Origin: an uncultured Erysipelotrichaceae bacterium
GTDB taxonomy: Bacteria > Bacillota_I > Bacilli_A > Erysipelotrichales > Erysipelotrichaceae
DNA length: 13,300 nucleotides
Assembly: GCA_900319505.1 (NCBI GenBank)
Contig: ONOV01000126.1
Location: forward strand, 1-13,300
Reading direction: 5' to 3'
The position numbers were made by a program, and so were the translations under genes. This document shows, piece after piece, positions 1-7,607 of the stretch (positions within the stretch are counted from its first letter, which is position 1; each line of letters opens with the position of its first letter). Under the pieces are notes generated by a model. That model was not told the origin of the DNA. It was given only the letters and a program-made list of their open reading frames with translations, and made no database searches.

Positions 1-1
1 G

Positions 2-907
2 GAAGAGGAAGAAGAGACTGAGAGGGAAGTCCGTGTCAGCCGTTCTTCCTCCGGCCGCTCTACGCTGGATGCCCAGCGGCAGTATATGAAGGAAATCGGT
101 CAGATTCCTCTTCTGACCCCGGAACAGGAGCGGGAAACCGGACGCATTCTCAAGGAAGCGGATCCGGATTCTGATGCATACAAACAGGCCAAGGATCTTC
201 TGATTTCCAGCAATCTGAGACTTGTTGTCTCCATGGCAAAGCAGTTTGCCAACCGCGGCCTTTCCTTCATGGATCTGATCCAGGAAGGAAATATCGGTCT
301 GGTCAGGGCGGTAGAGAAATTCGATTATGAAAAGGGATATCGTTTTTCCACCTATGCGACATGGTGGATCCGCCAGTCCATGAACCGTGCCATATCCGAC
401 CAGTCACGGGATATCCGTATTCCGGTCCATATGACCGAACAGATTTCCCACGTCAAGAAAGCACAGAAGGAACTGTCCCAGGAGCTCAACCGGGAACCGA
501 CGGCCAAGGAAATTGCCAGGCGGCTTGGCGGCGGGATGACGGAAGCGAAGGTCAATGATATTATCAGGCTTTCGCAGCCGATTGTTTCACTGCAGTCCCC
601 GCAGGGTGAAGAAGAAGACAGTGAGCTGTCTGATTTTGTGGAAGATAAGTCTGCGGTCAATCCGGAGGATTATGCCCGGGATCAGGATAAGAAGAAGCTG
701 CTGGATGAACTGCTGCAGGAACTGCCGGAAAGAGAAGAGAAGATTCTGCGGATGCGCTATGGACTGGATGACGGCAAGCCGAAGACCCTGGAAGAAGTGG
801 GCAGGGAATGCCATGTTACGCGGGAAAGAATCCGTCAGATTGAAGCAAAGGCAATCAGAAGACTGCAGAATATGAGCGCCAGACGCGGCATGGATGAGAT
901 GAACTAG
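2..907 (+). CDS. rpoD: RNA polymerase primary sigma factor (SigA/RpoD), 5' truncated by window edge
   Basis: This is the housekeeping sigma-70 factor, which recruits core RNA polymerase to -10/-35 promoters. The frame is open back to base 2, and 28 codons precede the first ATG at 86. That ATG sits inside the conserved region 1.2 block (DAQRQYMKEIGQIPLLT), so it is an internal Met and the true start lies upstream of the window. The upstream residues include an acidic EEEEE run and a Ser-rich linker, as expected before region 1.2. Region 2 follows (NLRLVVSMAKQF, DLIQEGNIGL, then FSTYATWWIRQ, which does -10 recognition and melting). Region 3 comes next (RIPVHM onward), then region 4 (ELPEREEKILRMRYGL and the helix-turn-helix EVGRECHVTRERIRQIEAKA, which reads the -35). 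The intact regions 2 to 4 and the presence of region 1.2 favour the primary factor over an alternative sigma. The stop TAG at 905-907 overlaps the SD of prfA, so the two are probably co-transcribed. About 301 residues are visible. Confidence 0.96.
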   Translation, partial: EEEEETEREVRVSRSSSGRSTLDAQRQYMKEIGQIPLLTPEQERETGRILKEADPDSDAYKQAKDLLISSNLRLVVSMAKQFANRGLSFMDLIQEGNIGLVRAVEKFDYEKGYRFSTYATWWIRQSMNRAISDQSRDIRIPVHMTEQISHVKKAQKELSQELNREPTAKEIARRLGGGMTEAKVNDIIRLSQPIVSLQSPQGEEEDSELSDFVEDKSAVNPEDYARDQDKKKLLDELLQELPEREEKILRMRYGLDDGKPKTLEEVGRECHVTRERIRQIEAKAIRRLQNMSARRGMDEMN

Positions 908-916
908 GAGAAAAGA

Positions 917-1990
917 ATGGATGCAGTAAGAGAAAAACTGAAAGCACTGGAAGAGGAATATAACGGCATCAATGAACAGCTCATGGATCCGGAAGTCATG
1001 AAAGATCCATCCCGGATTGCCAGCCTTTCCCGCCGGCAGGCAAGGCTGAATGCGCCGGTTGAGGCAAGGCATCAGCTGATGGAACTGGATGAGAGAATTG
1101 AACAGGCTGAAGCCATGAAGAACGATGCCGAGATGAAGGAAATGGCAGAAGCGGAGCTCACAGAATGTGAACCGGAGCGGGAAAAGCTGCTGGAACATAT
1201 TCAGCATCTATTGATTCCGCATGATCCGGAAGATGACTGCAATGCCATCATGGAAATCCGCGGCGGAGCCGGCGGAGACGAAGGCAATATCTTTGCCGGA
1301 GATCTGTACCGCATGTATACAAGGTATGCGGAAAGCAGAGGATGGAAGTGTGAAGTCATGGAGGCCAATCCTTCCGAAGCAGGCGGTTTCTCCCAGATTG
1401 TTTTCTCGATTAAAGGAAAAGACGGGGTGTATGGCGATCTGAAGTTTGAATCCGGTGTACACAGAGTGCAGCGGGTGCCTAAGACGGAATCACAGGGCCG
1501 CATTCAGACTTCTACGGCCACGGTTTACTGCTATCCGGAAATTGAAAAGGGCGATTTCACCATCGATCCCGATGATCTTGAAATTGAAACCCATCGTTCC
1601 AGCGGTGCAGGCGGCCAGCATATCAACAAGACCGACAGTGCCGTCCGTATTGTTCATAAGCCGACCGGCATCACCGTCAACTGTCAGGAGGGACGCTCCC
1701 AGATTGAAAACCGTGAAACGGCCATGGCGATTATCCGGGCCCGGGTTTATGCCTATGAAAGAGAAAAAGAGCTGGAAAGGGCAGGACAGGCAAGAAGAAA
1801 CGCGATCGGCTCCGGCGACAGATCGGAAAAGATCCGCACTTACAACTATCCCCAGAACAGAGTCACGGATCATCGCATCGGGCTGACGCTGAACAAGCTG
1901 GATCAGATCATGGAAGGAAAGCTCGATGAAGTCATTGATGGACTGAAGAAGGAAGAAGAAAAGCGCAAACTGGAGGAAGCCGGATCATGA
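917..1990 (+). CDS. prfA: Peptide chain release factor 1 (RF1)
   Basis: RF1 recognises UAA and UAG in the ribosomal A site and triggers hydrolysis of peptidyl-tRNA. The 357-residue product has the usual RF1 length. Visible landmarks are the N-terminal helical domain, GGAGGDEGNIFAGDLYRMY, the codon-reading PxT tripeptide as PKT at residues 188-190, the catalytic GGQ at 232-234 (in SSGAGGQHINKTDSAVR), and the RF1-type C-terminal block DRSEKIRTYNYPQNRVTDHR. The PxT motif in place of SPF, and the absence of a programmed frameshift, separate it from RF2. The middle residue of PxT varies between species, so Lys is not alarming. The start ATG at 917 has an SD AGGAG at 906-910 that includes the rpoD stop. 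Its last four bases (ATGA, 1987-1990) are shared with prmC, whose product methylates the Gln of this GGQ. The pair is therefore a functional and translational unit. Confidence 0.97.
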   Translation: MDAVREKLKALEEEYNGINEQLMDPEVMKDPSRIASLSRRQARLNAPVEARHQLMELDERIEQAEAMKNDAEMKEMAEAELTECEPEREKLLEHIQHLLIPHDPEDDCNAIMEIRGGAGGDEGNIFAGDLYRMYTRYAESRGWKCEVMEANPSEAGGFSQIVFSIKGKDGVYGDLKFESGVHRVQRVPKTESQGRIQTSTATVYCYPEIEKGDFTIDPDDLEIETHRSSGAGGQHINKTDSAVRIVHKPTGITVNCQEGRSQIENRETAMAIIRARVYAYEREKELERAGQARRNAIGSGDRSEKIRTYNYPQNRVTDHRIGLTLNKLDQIMEGKLDEVIDGLKKEEEKRKLEEAGS

Positions 1991-2844
1991 GTACATTCAG
2001 ACAGGAAGTCATGAAATATGAAAAGCTCTGTGAAGTGAACGGTGTGCCGGAAGAAACGGTCATGTCTTATCTTGTCGAATTGTCCCAGCGGGAACGCTAT
2101 GATCTCTATGCCAATTATGATGAGGAAATGCCGGCAGATCTGCAGAAGGAATTTGCGGCCGGGATGGAGCGGATTCTGAAACAGGAACCGATGGCCCATG
2201 TGCTCGGTTATTCCTGGTTTTATGGCTATAAATTCATTGTCAATGAGAATGTGCTGATTCCCCGTTATGAAACGGAAGAGCTCTGTGCCAATGTGCTGGG
2301 GGAAATGGATCGGTATTTTGCGGATCAGAATACAATTGAATGTGCAGATGTCGGTACAGGATCCGGGGCTATTGCCATTACACTGTGCAAAGAAGAGCCC
2401 AAAGTACATATGACGGCAACGGATATCAGTGAAGAAGCGCTGTTGACGGCCCGTCAGAACGCCGCCAACAATGATGCGGATGTGACCTTTTTATGCGGGG
2501 ATATGGTGAAGCCGCTGATTGAAAGGGGCATGAAGCTGGATGTACTGGTATGCAATCCGCCTTATATTCCCCAGGAAGAAAAGATGGAGAAGTCGGTGGT
2601 GGATTTTGAACCGCATGTGGCATTGTTCGGCGGTGAAGATGGATTGAAGTTCTACCGTGAAGTGTTCGAAGACTGTCAGAAGGTATTGAAAGAGAAAGCG
2701 TTCATGGCCTTTGAGATGGGCTGGGACCAGCGGGAGAGAATGTCGGCCCTAGTGGAAGAGAAGCTGCCGGGCTGGCGCTATGAAATCCGCAGGGACATCA
2801 ACGGCAAGGACAGGATGTTATTTGTTTACAGGAATCTCGGCTAA
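1987..2844 (+). CDS. prmC: Release factor glutamine N5-methyltransferase PrmC
   Basis: PrmC (HemK) transfers a methyl group from S-adenosylmethionine to the side-chain amide of the GGQ glutamine in release factors, raising termination efficiency. At 285 residues it has the normal length. The N-terminal helical substrate-binding domain covers roughly residues 1-80 and ends near LIPRYETEEL, the usual linker motif (IPRxET). The Rossmann-fold methyltransferase follows, with SAM motif I DVGTGSGAIAI at 121-131, the acidic loop TDISEEAL, and the family signature NPPYIP at 190-195 that holds the target amide. The start ATG is inside the last prfA codons and has an SD GGAGGA at 1972-1977, so translational coupling is likely. 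The stop codon lies in the loop of a terminator hairpin that closes the rpoD-prfA-prmC unit. I see nothing missing or truncated. Confidence 0.95.
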   Translation: MSTFRQEVMKYEKLCEVNGVPEETVMSYLVELSQRERYDLYANYDEEMPADLQKEFAAGMERILKQEPMAHVLGYSWFYGYKFIVNENVLIPRYETEELCANVLGEMDRYFADQNTIECADVGTGSGAIAITLCKEEPKVHMTATDISEEALLTARQNAANNDADVTFLCGDMVKPLIERGMKLDVLVCNPPYIPQEEKMEKSVVDFEPHVALFGGEDGLKFYREVFEDCQKVLKEKAFMAFEMGWDQRERMSALVEEKLPGWRYEIRRDINGKDRMLFVYRNLG

Positions 2845-2861
2845 ACCCGGGATTCTTTTTT
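2832..2861 (+). terminator. Rho-independent terminator after prmC
   Basis: A 9-bp stem (GAATCTCGG at 2832-2840 with CCGGGATTC at 2847-2855, one G-T wobble) has a 6-base loop and is followed directly by TTTTTT at 2856-2861. The prmC stop codon TAA (2842-2844) is inside the loop. It separates the translation operon from the YitT/EamA unit. Confidence 0.8.
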
Positions 2862-2871
2862 AAAGGGTTAT

Positions 2872-2879
2872 GGTATACT
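2872..2879 (+). promoter_or_regulatory. Extended -10 promoter for the YitT/EamA unit
   Basis: TGG followed by TATACT (2874-2879) forms a TGn extended -10 element, 11 bases after the preceding T-run. No good -35 is seen 15-18 bases upstream, which is tolerable for extended -10 promoters. Transcription would start near 2886, which excludes the in-frame ATG at 2870 as the start of the next gene. Confidence 0.55.
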
Positions 2880-2899
2880 TCATCTGTTTTGAGGATGGA

Positions 2900-3769
2900 A
2901 TGCATATGGATGGAGTAAAGATCAGAAATATTATTCTGGATGGACTGTATCTTGCCGGGGCAGAGCTGATTATAGCGGCTGCGATTTTCTTTTTCCTGGA
3001 GCCGAGTCATGCGGCGATCTGTTCGGTGTCAGGCATCGCTATTGTTCTGGTGAATTTCATACACCTGCCGATTTCCTTACTGACCCTGATCATGAATATC
3101 ATTCTGCTGGTCCTGGGATTTCTGTTAGTCGGGAAGGGATTCGGCGTCAAAACGGTTTATACCTCGATTCTGCTGTCTGTCTTCTTATGGATGTTTGAAA
3201 AGCTTCTGCCGGGATTTACATCCATTACCCATGATCAGGTACTGGATGCGGCATGTTATATCTTTGTGATCAGTGCCGGACAGACACTGCTGTTTCATGA
3301 CAATGCGTCCAGCGGCGGTACGGATATCATCGGCAAGATTATGCAGAAGTATACCCATATGGATCTGGGCAACTGCCTGATTATTGTCGGTACTCTGGTT
3401 GCCCTGAGTTCGGCTTTTGCGTATGACGGCAAGACAGTGGTGATTTCATTGCTCGGTTCATATCTTGGCGGGGTGGTGCTTGATAAGTTCATGAATGGCT
3501 TTGCCATGAAGAGAAGAGTGACCATTGTGTCCAATCATGAAAAGGAGCTGGTGCACTTCATCATTCATGATCTGCACAGCGGTGCTTCCATTTATCAGTT
3601 CTATGGAGCATATCATATGGAAGTCAGAAGAGAAGTAGTGGCTATTGTCGACCGCCGGGAGTATCAGATCCTGATGAACTATATCCGTAAGACAGATCCG
3701 GATGCTTTACTGACGGTGTATCAGGTGTCGGATATGCATTACAGGCCGAAAGGAAAGACGGTACAGTGA
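2900..3769 (+). CDS. YitT family membrane protein (DUF2179 C-terminal domain)
   Basis: This belongs to the YitT/DUF161 family of Firmicute membrane proteins, whose transported substrate or role is not settled. From the chosen start it has about 290 residues. Roughly residues 10-190 form five to six hydrophobic segments, with the conserved loop SSGGTDIIGKIM and the block GSYLGGVVLDKFMNG at the end of the membrane part. After that comes a soluble alpha/beta domain of the DUF2179 type (KRRVTIVSNHEKELVHFIIH through VYQVSDMHYRP). The frame is open from an ATG at 2870, but that codon lies upstream of or within the -10 box. I prefer ATG 2900, behind GAGGA at 2891-2895; ATG 2906, with a spacing of 10, is equally possible. 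The 3' end overlaps the transporter start, so the two are probably one operon. Confidence 0.85.
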   Translation: MHMDGVKIRNIILDGLYLAGAELIIAAAIFFFLEPSHAAICSVSGIAIVLVNFIHLPISLLTLIMNIILLVLGFLLVGKGFGVKTVYTSILLSVFLWMFEKLLPGFTSITHDQVLDAACYIFVISAGQTLLFHDNASSGGTDIIGKIMQKYTHMDLGNCLIIVGTLVALSSAFAYDGKTVVISLLGSYLGGVVLDKFMNGFAMKRRVTIVSNHEKELVHFIIHDLHSGASIYQFYGAYHMEVRREVVAIVDRREYQILMNYIRKTDPDALLTVYQVSDMHYRPKGKTVQ

Positions 3770-4680
3770 TGCGGCAGAAGAAGTGGGCCGTATTCCTGAC
3801 GGCACTTTTCTGCTGTATGTTATGGGGCTCTGCTTCCCCGGCCATCAAGATCGGCTATGCCCTGTTTCAGATTGAAGCGGATGATACGGCCGGCCGCATT
3901 CTGTTTGCAGGGGTGCGTTTTGCTCTGGCAGGGGTAATGGTGATTGTCTATGACAGTCTCAGGCATCATGCTTTTCATCATCCCCGCAGGGGAAGCTGGA
4001 AGTATGTGTTTCTGCTGATGTGTTTTCAGACAATCGGACAGTATATCTTTTTCTACATGGGGCTGGCCCATACTTCCGGGGTCAGAGGCTCGGTCATCAA
4101 TGCGGCCGGCACATTCTTTTCCATCTTTCTTTCCGCTTTCCTGTTTCATTATGAAAAGCTGACAGTACGCAAAGTTCTTGGCAGCATCATCGGCTTTGCC
4201 GGGGTATTCATCATGGTGGGCGGTCCTTCCATGAGCGGAAAGGTAACGATGGCCGGAGAAGGGGCCATGGTAACAGCTGCTTTCTGCAGTGCACTGGCCG
4301 GGTGTCTGATCAAGCTTTTCGGACAGAAGGAGGATCCGGTTGTATTGAGCGGCTGGCAGTTTCTGTGCGGCGGATTGATCATGGCGGCATGCGGAAAGAT
4401 GATGACAGGACGTCTTGTATTGAGCACATGGAAAGGGATTGTACTGCTTCTGTACATGGCGTTTATCTCAGCCGGGGCGTATACACTGTGGAGTATTCTA
4501 TTGAAGTACAACGATATTTCAAAGATCAGTATTCTCGGGTTTATGAATCCGGTGATGGGGGTGCTGTTATCTGCTCTGTTTCTGAAGGAAAGCCGCGAGG
4601 CGCTGCAGTGGACCACCATCTTTGCACTGCTGTTTGTCAGTCTGGGCATATGGACAGGAGAAGGAAATGAAGAAAAGTAA
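3766..4680 (+). CDS. EamA/DMT-superfamily transporter
   Basis: A polytopic inner-membrane protein of 304 residues, the usual size of the 10-helix drug/metabolite transporter group built from two repeated EamA halves. The first half begins with the typical CCMLWGSASPAIKIGYAL segment; TIGQYIFFYMGLAHTSGVRGSVINAAGTFF is the usual end of half one. The second half runs from about residue 165 and ends with the conserved GFMNPVMGVLLSALFLKE block and a last helix, TIFALLFVSLGIW. The substrate cannot be deduced; relatives export amino acids, metabolites or drugs. The start is either GTG 3766, overlapping the YitT stop as GTGA, or ATG 3769; AGGAAAG at 3751-3757 serves both. Its last codons overlap the start of the degraded reading frame that follows. 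Confidence 0.88.
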   Translation: MMRQKKWAVFLTALFCCMLWGSASPAIKIGYALFQIEADDTAGRILFAGVRFALAGVMVIVYDSLRHHAFHHPRRGSWKYVFLLMCFQTIGQYIFFYMGLAHTSGVRGSVINAAGTFFSIFLSAFLFHYEKLTVRKVLGSIIGFAGVFIMVGGPSMSGKVTMAGEGAMVTAAFCSALAGCLIKLFGQKEDPVVLSGWQFLCGGLIMAACGKMMTGRLVLSTWKGIVLLLYMAFISAGAYTLWSILLKYNDISKISILGFMNPVMGVLLSALFLKESREALQWTTIFALLFVSLGIWTGEGNEEK

Positions 4681-4975
4681 AGCAGATGGGCTATGCGGTG
4701 AATCCGGGATTCTGTCTGGATCGGCGGTTTTCAGGATTATGCTGGGTCTTTCCCGGGCAATAACTGGTTTCATTATGAAGGAAGCAGAAAATGTTCGCTG
4801 TATCGCAGCAGCGTATTTCTGGTGAGCGGGATTACGATCATTCTCATTCTGCCGGGGACGCACAACAGCTATGGCGTGCATATGGGCAGAGAAGATACCG
4901 GCCATCGGTTCACTCATGATGCCCGGGACCATGGCGTATGCGGTCATGATCATCATGGGACTGAAGATGTTATAA
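4667..4975 (+). pseudogene. Probable decayed gene for a ~100-residue membrane protein
   Basis: The roughly 400 bases between the transporter and mutS contain no intact convincing gene. A well-placed ATG at 4667 with SD AGGAGAAGGA (4656-4665) overlaps the transporter end, as a coupled downstream gene would. The frame stops at TGA 4823-4825 after 52 codons. Protein-like stretches are split between frames: a hydrophobic run in the frame of 4822 (VFLVSGITIILILPG, about 4814-4860) and a clean C-terminal membrane segment back in the frame of 4667 (IPAIGSLMMPGTMAYAVMII, then TAA at 4973-4975). Joined, they would give about 103 codons with at least two membrane helices, which suggests one or more frameshifts in a small membrane protein. 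An SdpI-like origin is conceivable but weak. Alternatives are a sequencing error, or a short intact 52-residue peptide. Confidence 0.45.
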
Positions 4976-4985
4976 GAAGTAATAG

Positions 4986-5011
4986 ACAGCACTGGTGTAC
5001 AGTGCTGTTTT
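4986..5011 (+). terminator. Rho-independent terminator upstream of mutS
   Basis: A perfect 9-bp stem ACAGCACTG (4986-4994) / CAGTGCTGT (5000-5008) has loop GTGTA and a short T-run to 5011. It closes the YitT/EamA unit 10 bases after the last stop of the decayed gene. Confidence 0.75.
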
Positions 5012-5030
5012 CAGCCTGGGTATGTCAGCC

Positions 5031-5058
5031 GTGAAACAGGCAGGGATAATGCTATAAT
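5031..5058 (+). promoter_or_regulatory. Promoter of the mutS-uvrA operon
   Basis: A consensus -10 TATAAT lies at 5053-5058, preceded by TGC (extended -10). A 4-of-6 -35 match, GTGAAA, is at 5031-5036 with 16-base spacing. Transcription would start near 5065, giving a leader of about 15 bases before the mutS ATG at 5080. Confidence 0.7.
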
Positions 5059-5079
5059 ACGAACGTTTGAGGAAGAGAT

Positions 5080-7605
5080 ATGGCAGAGAAATACACGCCG
5101 ATGATTGAACAGTACCTGAAGGTCAAGGAAAATTATCAGGATACGCTGGTGTTCTACCGGATCGGTGATTTTTATGAAATGTTTTTTGATGATGCGAAGA
5201 TTGCATCAAAGGAACTGGATCTTGTTCTGACCGGGAAGAATGCCGGGGCGGAAGAGAAGGTGCCGATGTGCGGTGTGCCGCATCATGCGGTGTCTTCCTA
5301 TATCCAGAGACTTGTTTCAAGAGGCTACAAGGTAGCCATTGTGGAACAGATGGAGGATCCGAAGAAGGCGGTCGGCATTGTCAGGCGTGATGTCATCCGG
5401 GTGATTACCCCGGGCACGGTCATGGAAGAGATCGGTGACGATAAGGCATCGGTGTATCTTGGGGCTGTAGAAGATTATGGCTATGGCTATGCCATCGCAG
5501 CGGCGGAAGCCAGCACGGGTGAAAACTTTCTGGAAGAGATACCGCATAAGGATACGCTGTTTGTCCAGGCCATCATGAAAAACAATATCCGTGAAGTTGT
5601 GGTGGCAGAAGGATTTTCCCAGCGTCTGCTTAAGAGCCTCAGAAACATGCAGGTGGTGATTTCCTATTGTGATAAGACGGAGATACGGGCTGAATATGAA
5701 CCGCTGTGTGAGAATCTGAAGAAGGATTATGAACGGACGGCTTATGGCAGAATGCTCAATTATCTGGAAGAGACACAGCGGCATATGCTGGCGCATCTGC
5801 AGCCGGCAGCGGTGGAGAATGAGAGTGATTTCCTGGATATGGATTACAGTACCAGGATGAATCTGGAGATCTCTGTTTCCGCACATCCGGATGGCAGAGG
5901 AACAACGCTGTGGTCGTTTCTGGATCACTGCCGCTCGGCCATGGGTTCCAGATTATTGAGAAGATGGCTGGAGAAGCCGCTTGTCAAAGTAAAGGATATT
6001 GAAGCCAGATATGACAGGGTGCAGTATCTGATGGATCATTTCATGGAAAGGCAGAATCTGCGGGATGCGCTGAGTCAGGTGTATGATCTGTCGCGTCTGA
6101 TTGCCCGGTGTGCCATGAATACGGCATCTCCGGTTGATCTTGTCAGACTGACAAAGACCCTGGGGCAGGTGCCGGCGGTTCTGGACTGTGTCCGGTGTGA
6201 TGCCTTTGCGGTTTATGCGGGGATTGATCCGCTGAGTGATCTGTATGATGCCTTGAAGGATGCGTTTGCTGAAAATGTGCCGGCTGTTTTAAGCAATGGC
6301 GGTGTGTTTGCGGATGGCTATGATGCTCAGCTGGATGAAGATCGGAAAGTACAGCGGTCCGGCCAGGATTTTATTGCGTCCATGGAAGCCAAAGAAAAGG
6401 AGAAAACCGGCATCAAGACGCTGAAGATCGGGTATAACAAGGTATTCGGCTATTATATTGAAATCTCCAAGGCGGCGGCCAGAGAGGTCAGGCCGGAGTG
6501 GGGGTACATCCGCAAGCAGACATTAGTGAATAATGAGCGTTTCATTTCACCAGAGCTCAAGGAAAAGGAGGATGCCATCCTGCATGCCTCGGATAATGCG
6601 ATTGAGCGGGAAAAGGAACTGTTCCGTGAGATTCTGGAGAAGATCAGAGGCTGTCTGCCCAGGCTTCAGAAGCTGGCCCGGGCTCTGGCGGAGATTGATG
6701 TGTATCAGTCCATGGCGGAAGTATCGGCTGACTATGGCTATGTGAGACCTTCCTTCACGGATGATGTGCTGGATATTGTATCAGGCAGACATCCGATTCT
6801 GGATGAGATGATGAAAGATCCAAGGTATGTTGCCAACAGCGTACACATGGATTCTGAAAAAAGTATTCTGCTGATTACCGGTCCCAATATGGGCGGCAAA
6901 TCCACGTATATGCGTCAGACGGCCCTGCTTGTCATCATGGCCCAGGCCGGCTGCTATGTGCCGGCCCGTTCCATGAAGACGCCGGTGTTTGACAAGATCT
7001 TTACCCGGATCGGTGCCAGTGATGATATTCTGGCCGGCCAGTCCACTTTCATGGTGGAAATGAGTGAAGCCAATAAAGCCCTGCAGAATGCGACGGAACA
7101 CTCCCTGATTCTCTTCGATGAGATCGGACGCGGGACAAGTACGTATGACGGCATGGCCCTGGCCCAGGCGATGATTGAATATATCGCGGCCTGTGTCCAT
7201 GCCAAGACCATGTTCTCCACACACTATCATGAACTGACCAGTCTGACGGATTCCATCGGCTGTGCCAGAAATGTGCATGTGGTGGTGAAGGAAGAGAATG
7301 ATAAGGTGACGTTCATGTATAAAGTAAAGGATGGGGCCGCCGGTCATTCGTATGGTGTCAATGTGGCAAGGCTTGCCGGCCTGCCGGATGCGGTCATTGA
7401 AAGGGCAAAGGAAGTACAGAAGGAGCTGGAAAGCAAGAAGCGGGTTGTGCAGCAGAGCTATCAGCTGGTGGAGATGGAAAAGGAAGATCCTGAGACAAAG
7501 GAAATTGTGGATGAATTGAAACAGGTCAATCCGGATGAACTTTCACCCCGGCAGGCCTGGCAGATGCTGGCAGATCTGAGTGCAGAGGCGAAGAAGGAGA
7601 AATAA
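5080..7605 (+). CDS. mutS: DNA mismatch repair ATPase MutS
   Basis: MutS dimers bind mismatches and small loops in newly replicated DNA and, on ATP binding, recruit the rest of the mismatch-repair machinery. At 841 residues it is of normal MutS1 length. The N-terminal mismatch-binding domain has the Phe-x-Glu motif F31-Y32-E33 (in [12 protein letters not shown]), whose Phe stacks on the mispaired base. Connector, lever and clamp domains follow, and then the ABC-type ATPase: Walker [10 protein letters not shown] at 601-609, Walker [14 protein letters not shown] at 676-688 with catalytic Asp680-Glu681, and the STHYHEL switch at 713-719. The final helices (about 760-841) would form the dimer and tetramer region. 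ATG 5080 has an SD AGGA at 5070-5073. The neighbour two bases downstream is uvrA and not the customary mutL. Confidence 0.97.
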   Translation: MAEKYTPMIEQYLKVKENYQDTLVFYRIGDFYEMFFDDAKIASKELDLVLTGKNAGAEEKVPMCGVPHHAVSSYIQRLVSRGYKVAIVEQMEDPKKAVGIVRRDVIRVITPGTVMEEIGDDKASVYLGAVEDYGYGYAIAAAEASTGENFLEEIPHKDTLFVQAIMKNNIREVVVAEGFSQRLLKSLRNMQVVISYCDKTEIRAEYEPLCENLKKDYERTAYGRMLNYLEETQRHMLAHLQPAAVENESDFLDMDYSTRMNLEISVSAHPDGRGTTLWSFLDHCRSAMGSRLLRRWLEKPLVKVKDIEARYDRVQYLMDHFMERQNLRDALSQVYDLSRLIARCAMNTASPVDLVRLTKTLGQVPAVLDCVRCDAFAVYAGIDPLSDLYDALKDAFAENVPAVLSNGGVFADGYDAQLDEDRKVQRSGQDFIASMEAKEKEKTGIKTLKIGYNKVFGYYIEISKAAAREVRPEWGYIRKQTLVNNERFISPELKEKEDAILHASDNAIEREKELFREILEKIRGCLPRLQKLARALAEIDVYQSMAEVSADYGYVRPSFTDDVLDIVSGRHPILDEMMKDPRYVANSVHMDSEKSILLITGPNMGGKSTYMRQTALLVIMAQAGCYVPARSMKTPVFDKIFTRIGASDDILAGQSTFMVEMSEANKALQNATEHSLILFDEIGRGTSTYDGMALAQAMIEYIAACVHAKTMFSTHYHELTSLTDSIGCARNVHVVVKEENDKVTFMYKVKDGAAGHSYGVNVARLAGLPDAVIERAKEVQKELESKKRVVQQSYQLVEMEKEDPETKEIVDELKQVNPDELSPRQAWQMLADLSAEAKKEK

Positions 7606-7607
7606 GT

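Noticed and set aside
86..907. Taking ATG 86 as the sigma factor start
   Set aside because: The codon is inside conserved region 1.2 and the frame stays open to the window edge, so it is an internal Met of a truncated gene.
1478..1486. PKT in RF1 as an altered stop-codon specificity
   Set aside because: The middle residue of the PxT motif differs among normal RF1 proteins; the rpoD stop TAG and TAA/TGA stops elsewhere are used conventionally here.
4567..4992. Minus-strand open frame of 141 codons across the transporter end and the following gap
   Set aside because: It runs through the real transporter gene in antisense, has no SD and no recognisable domain, and ends across the plus-strand terminator region. 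It is a shadow.
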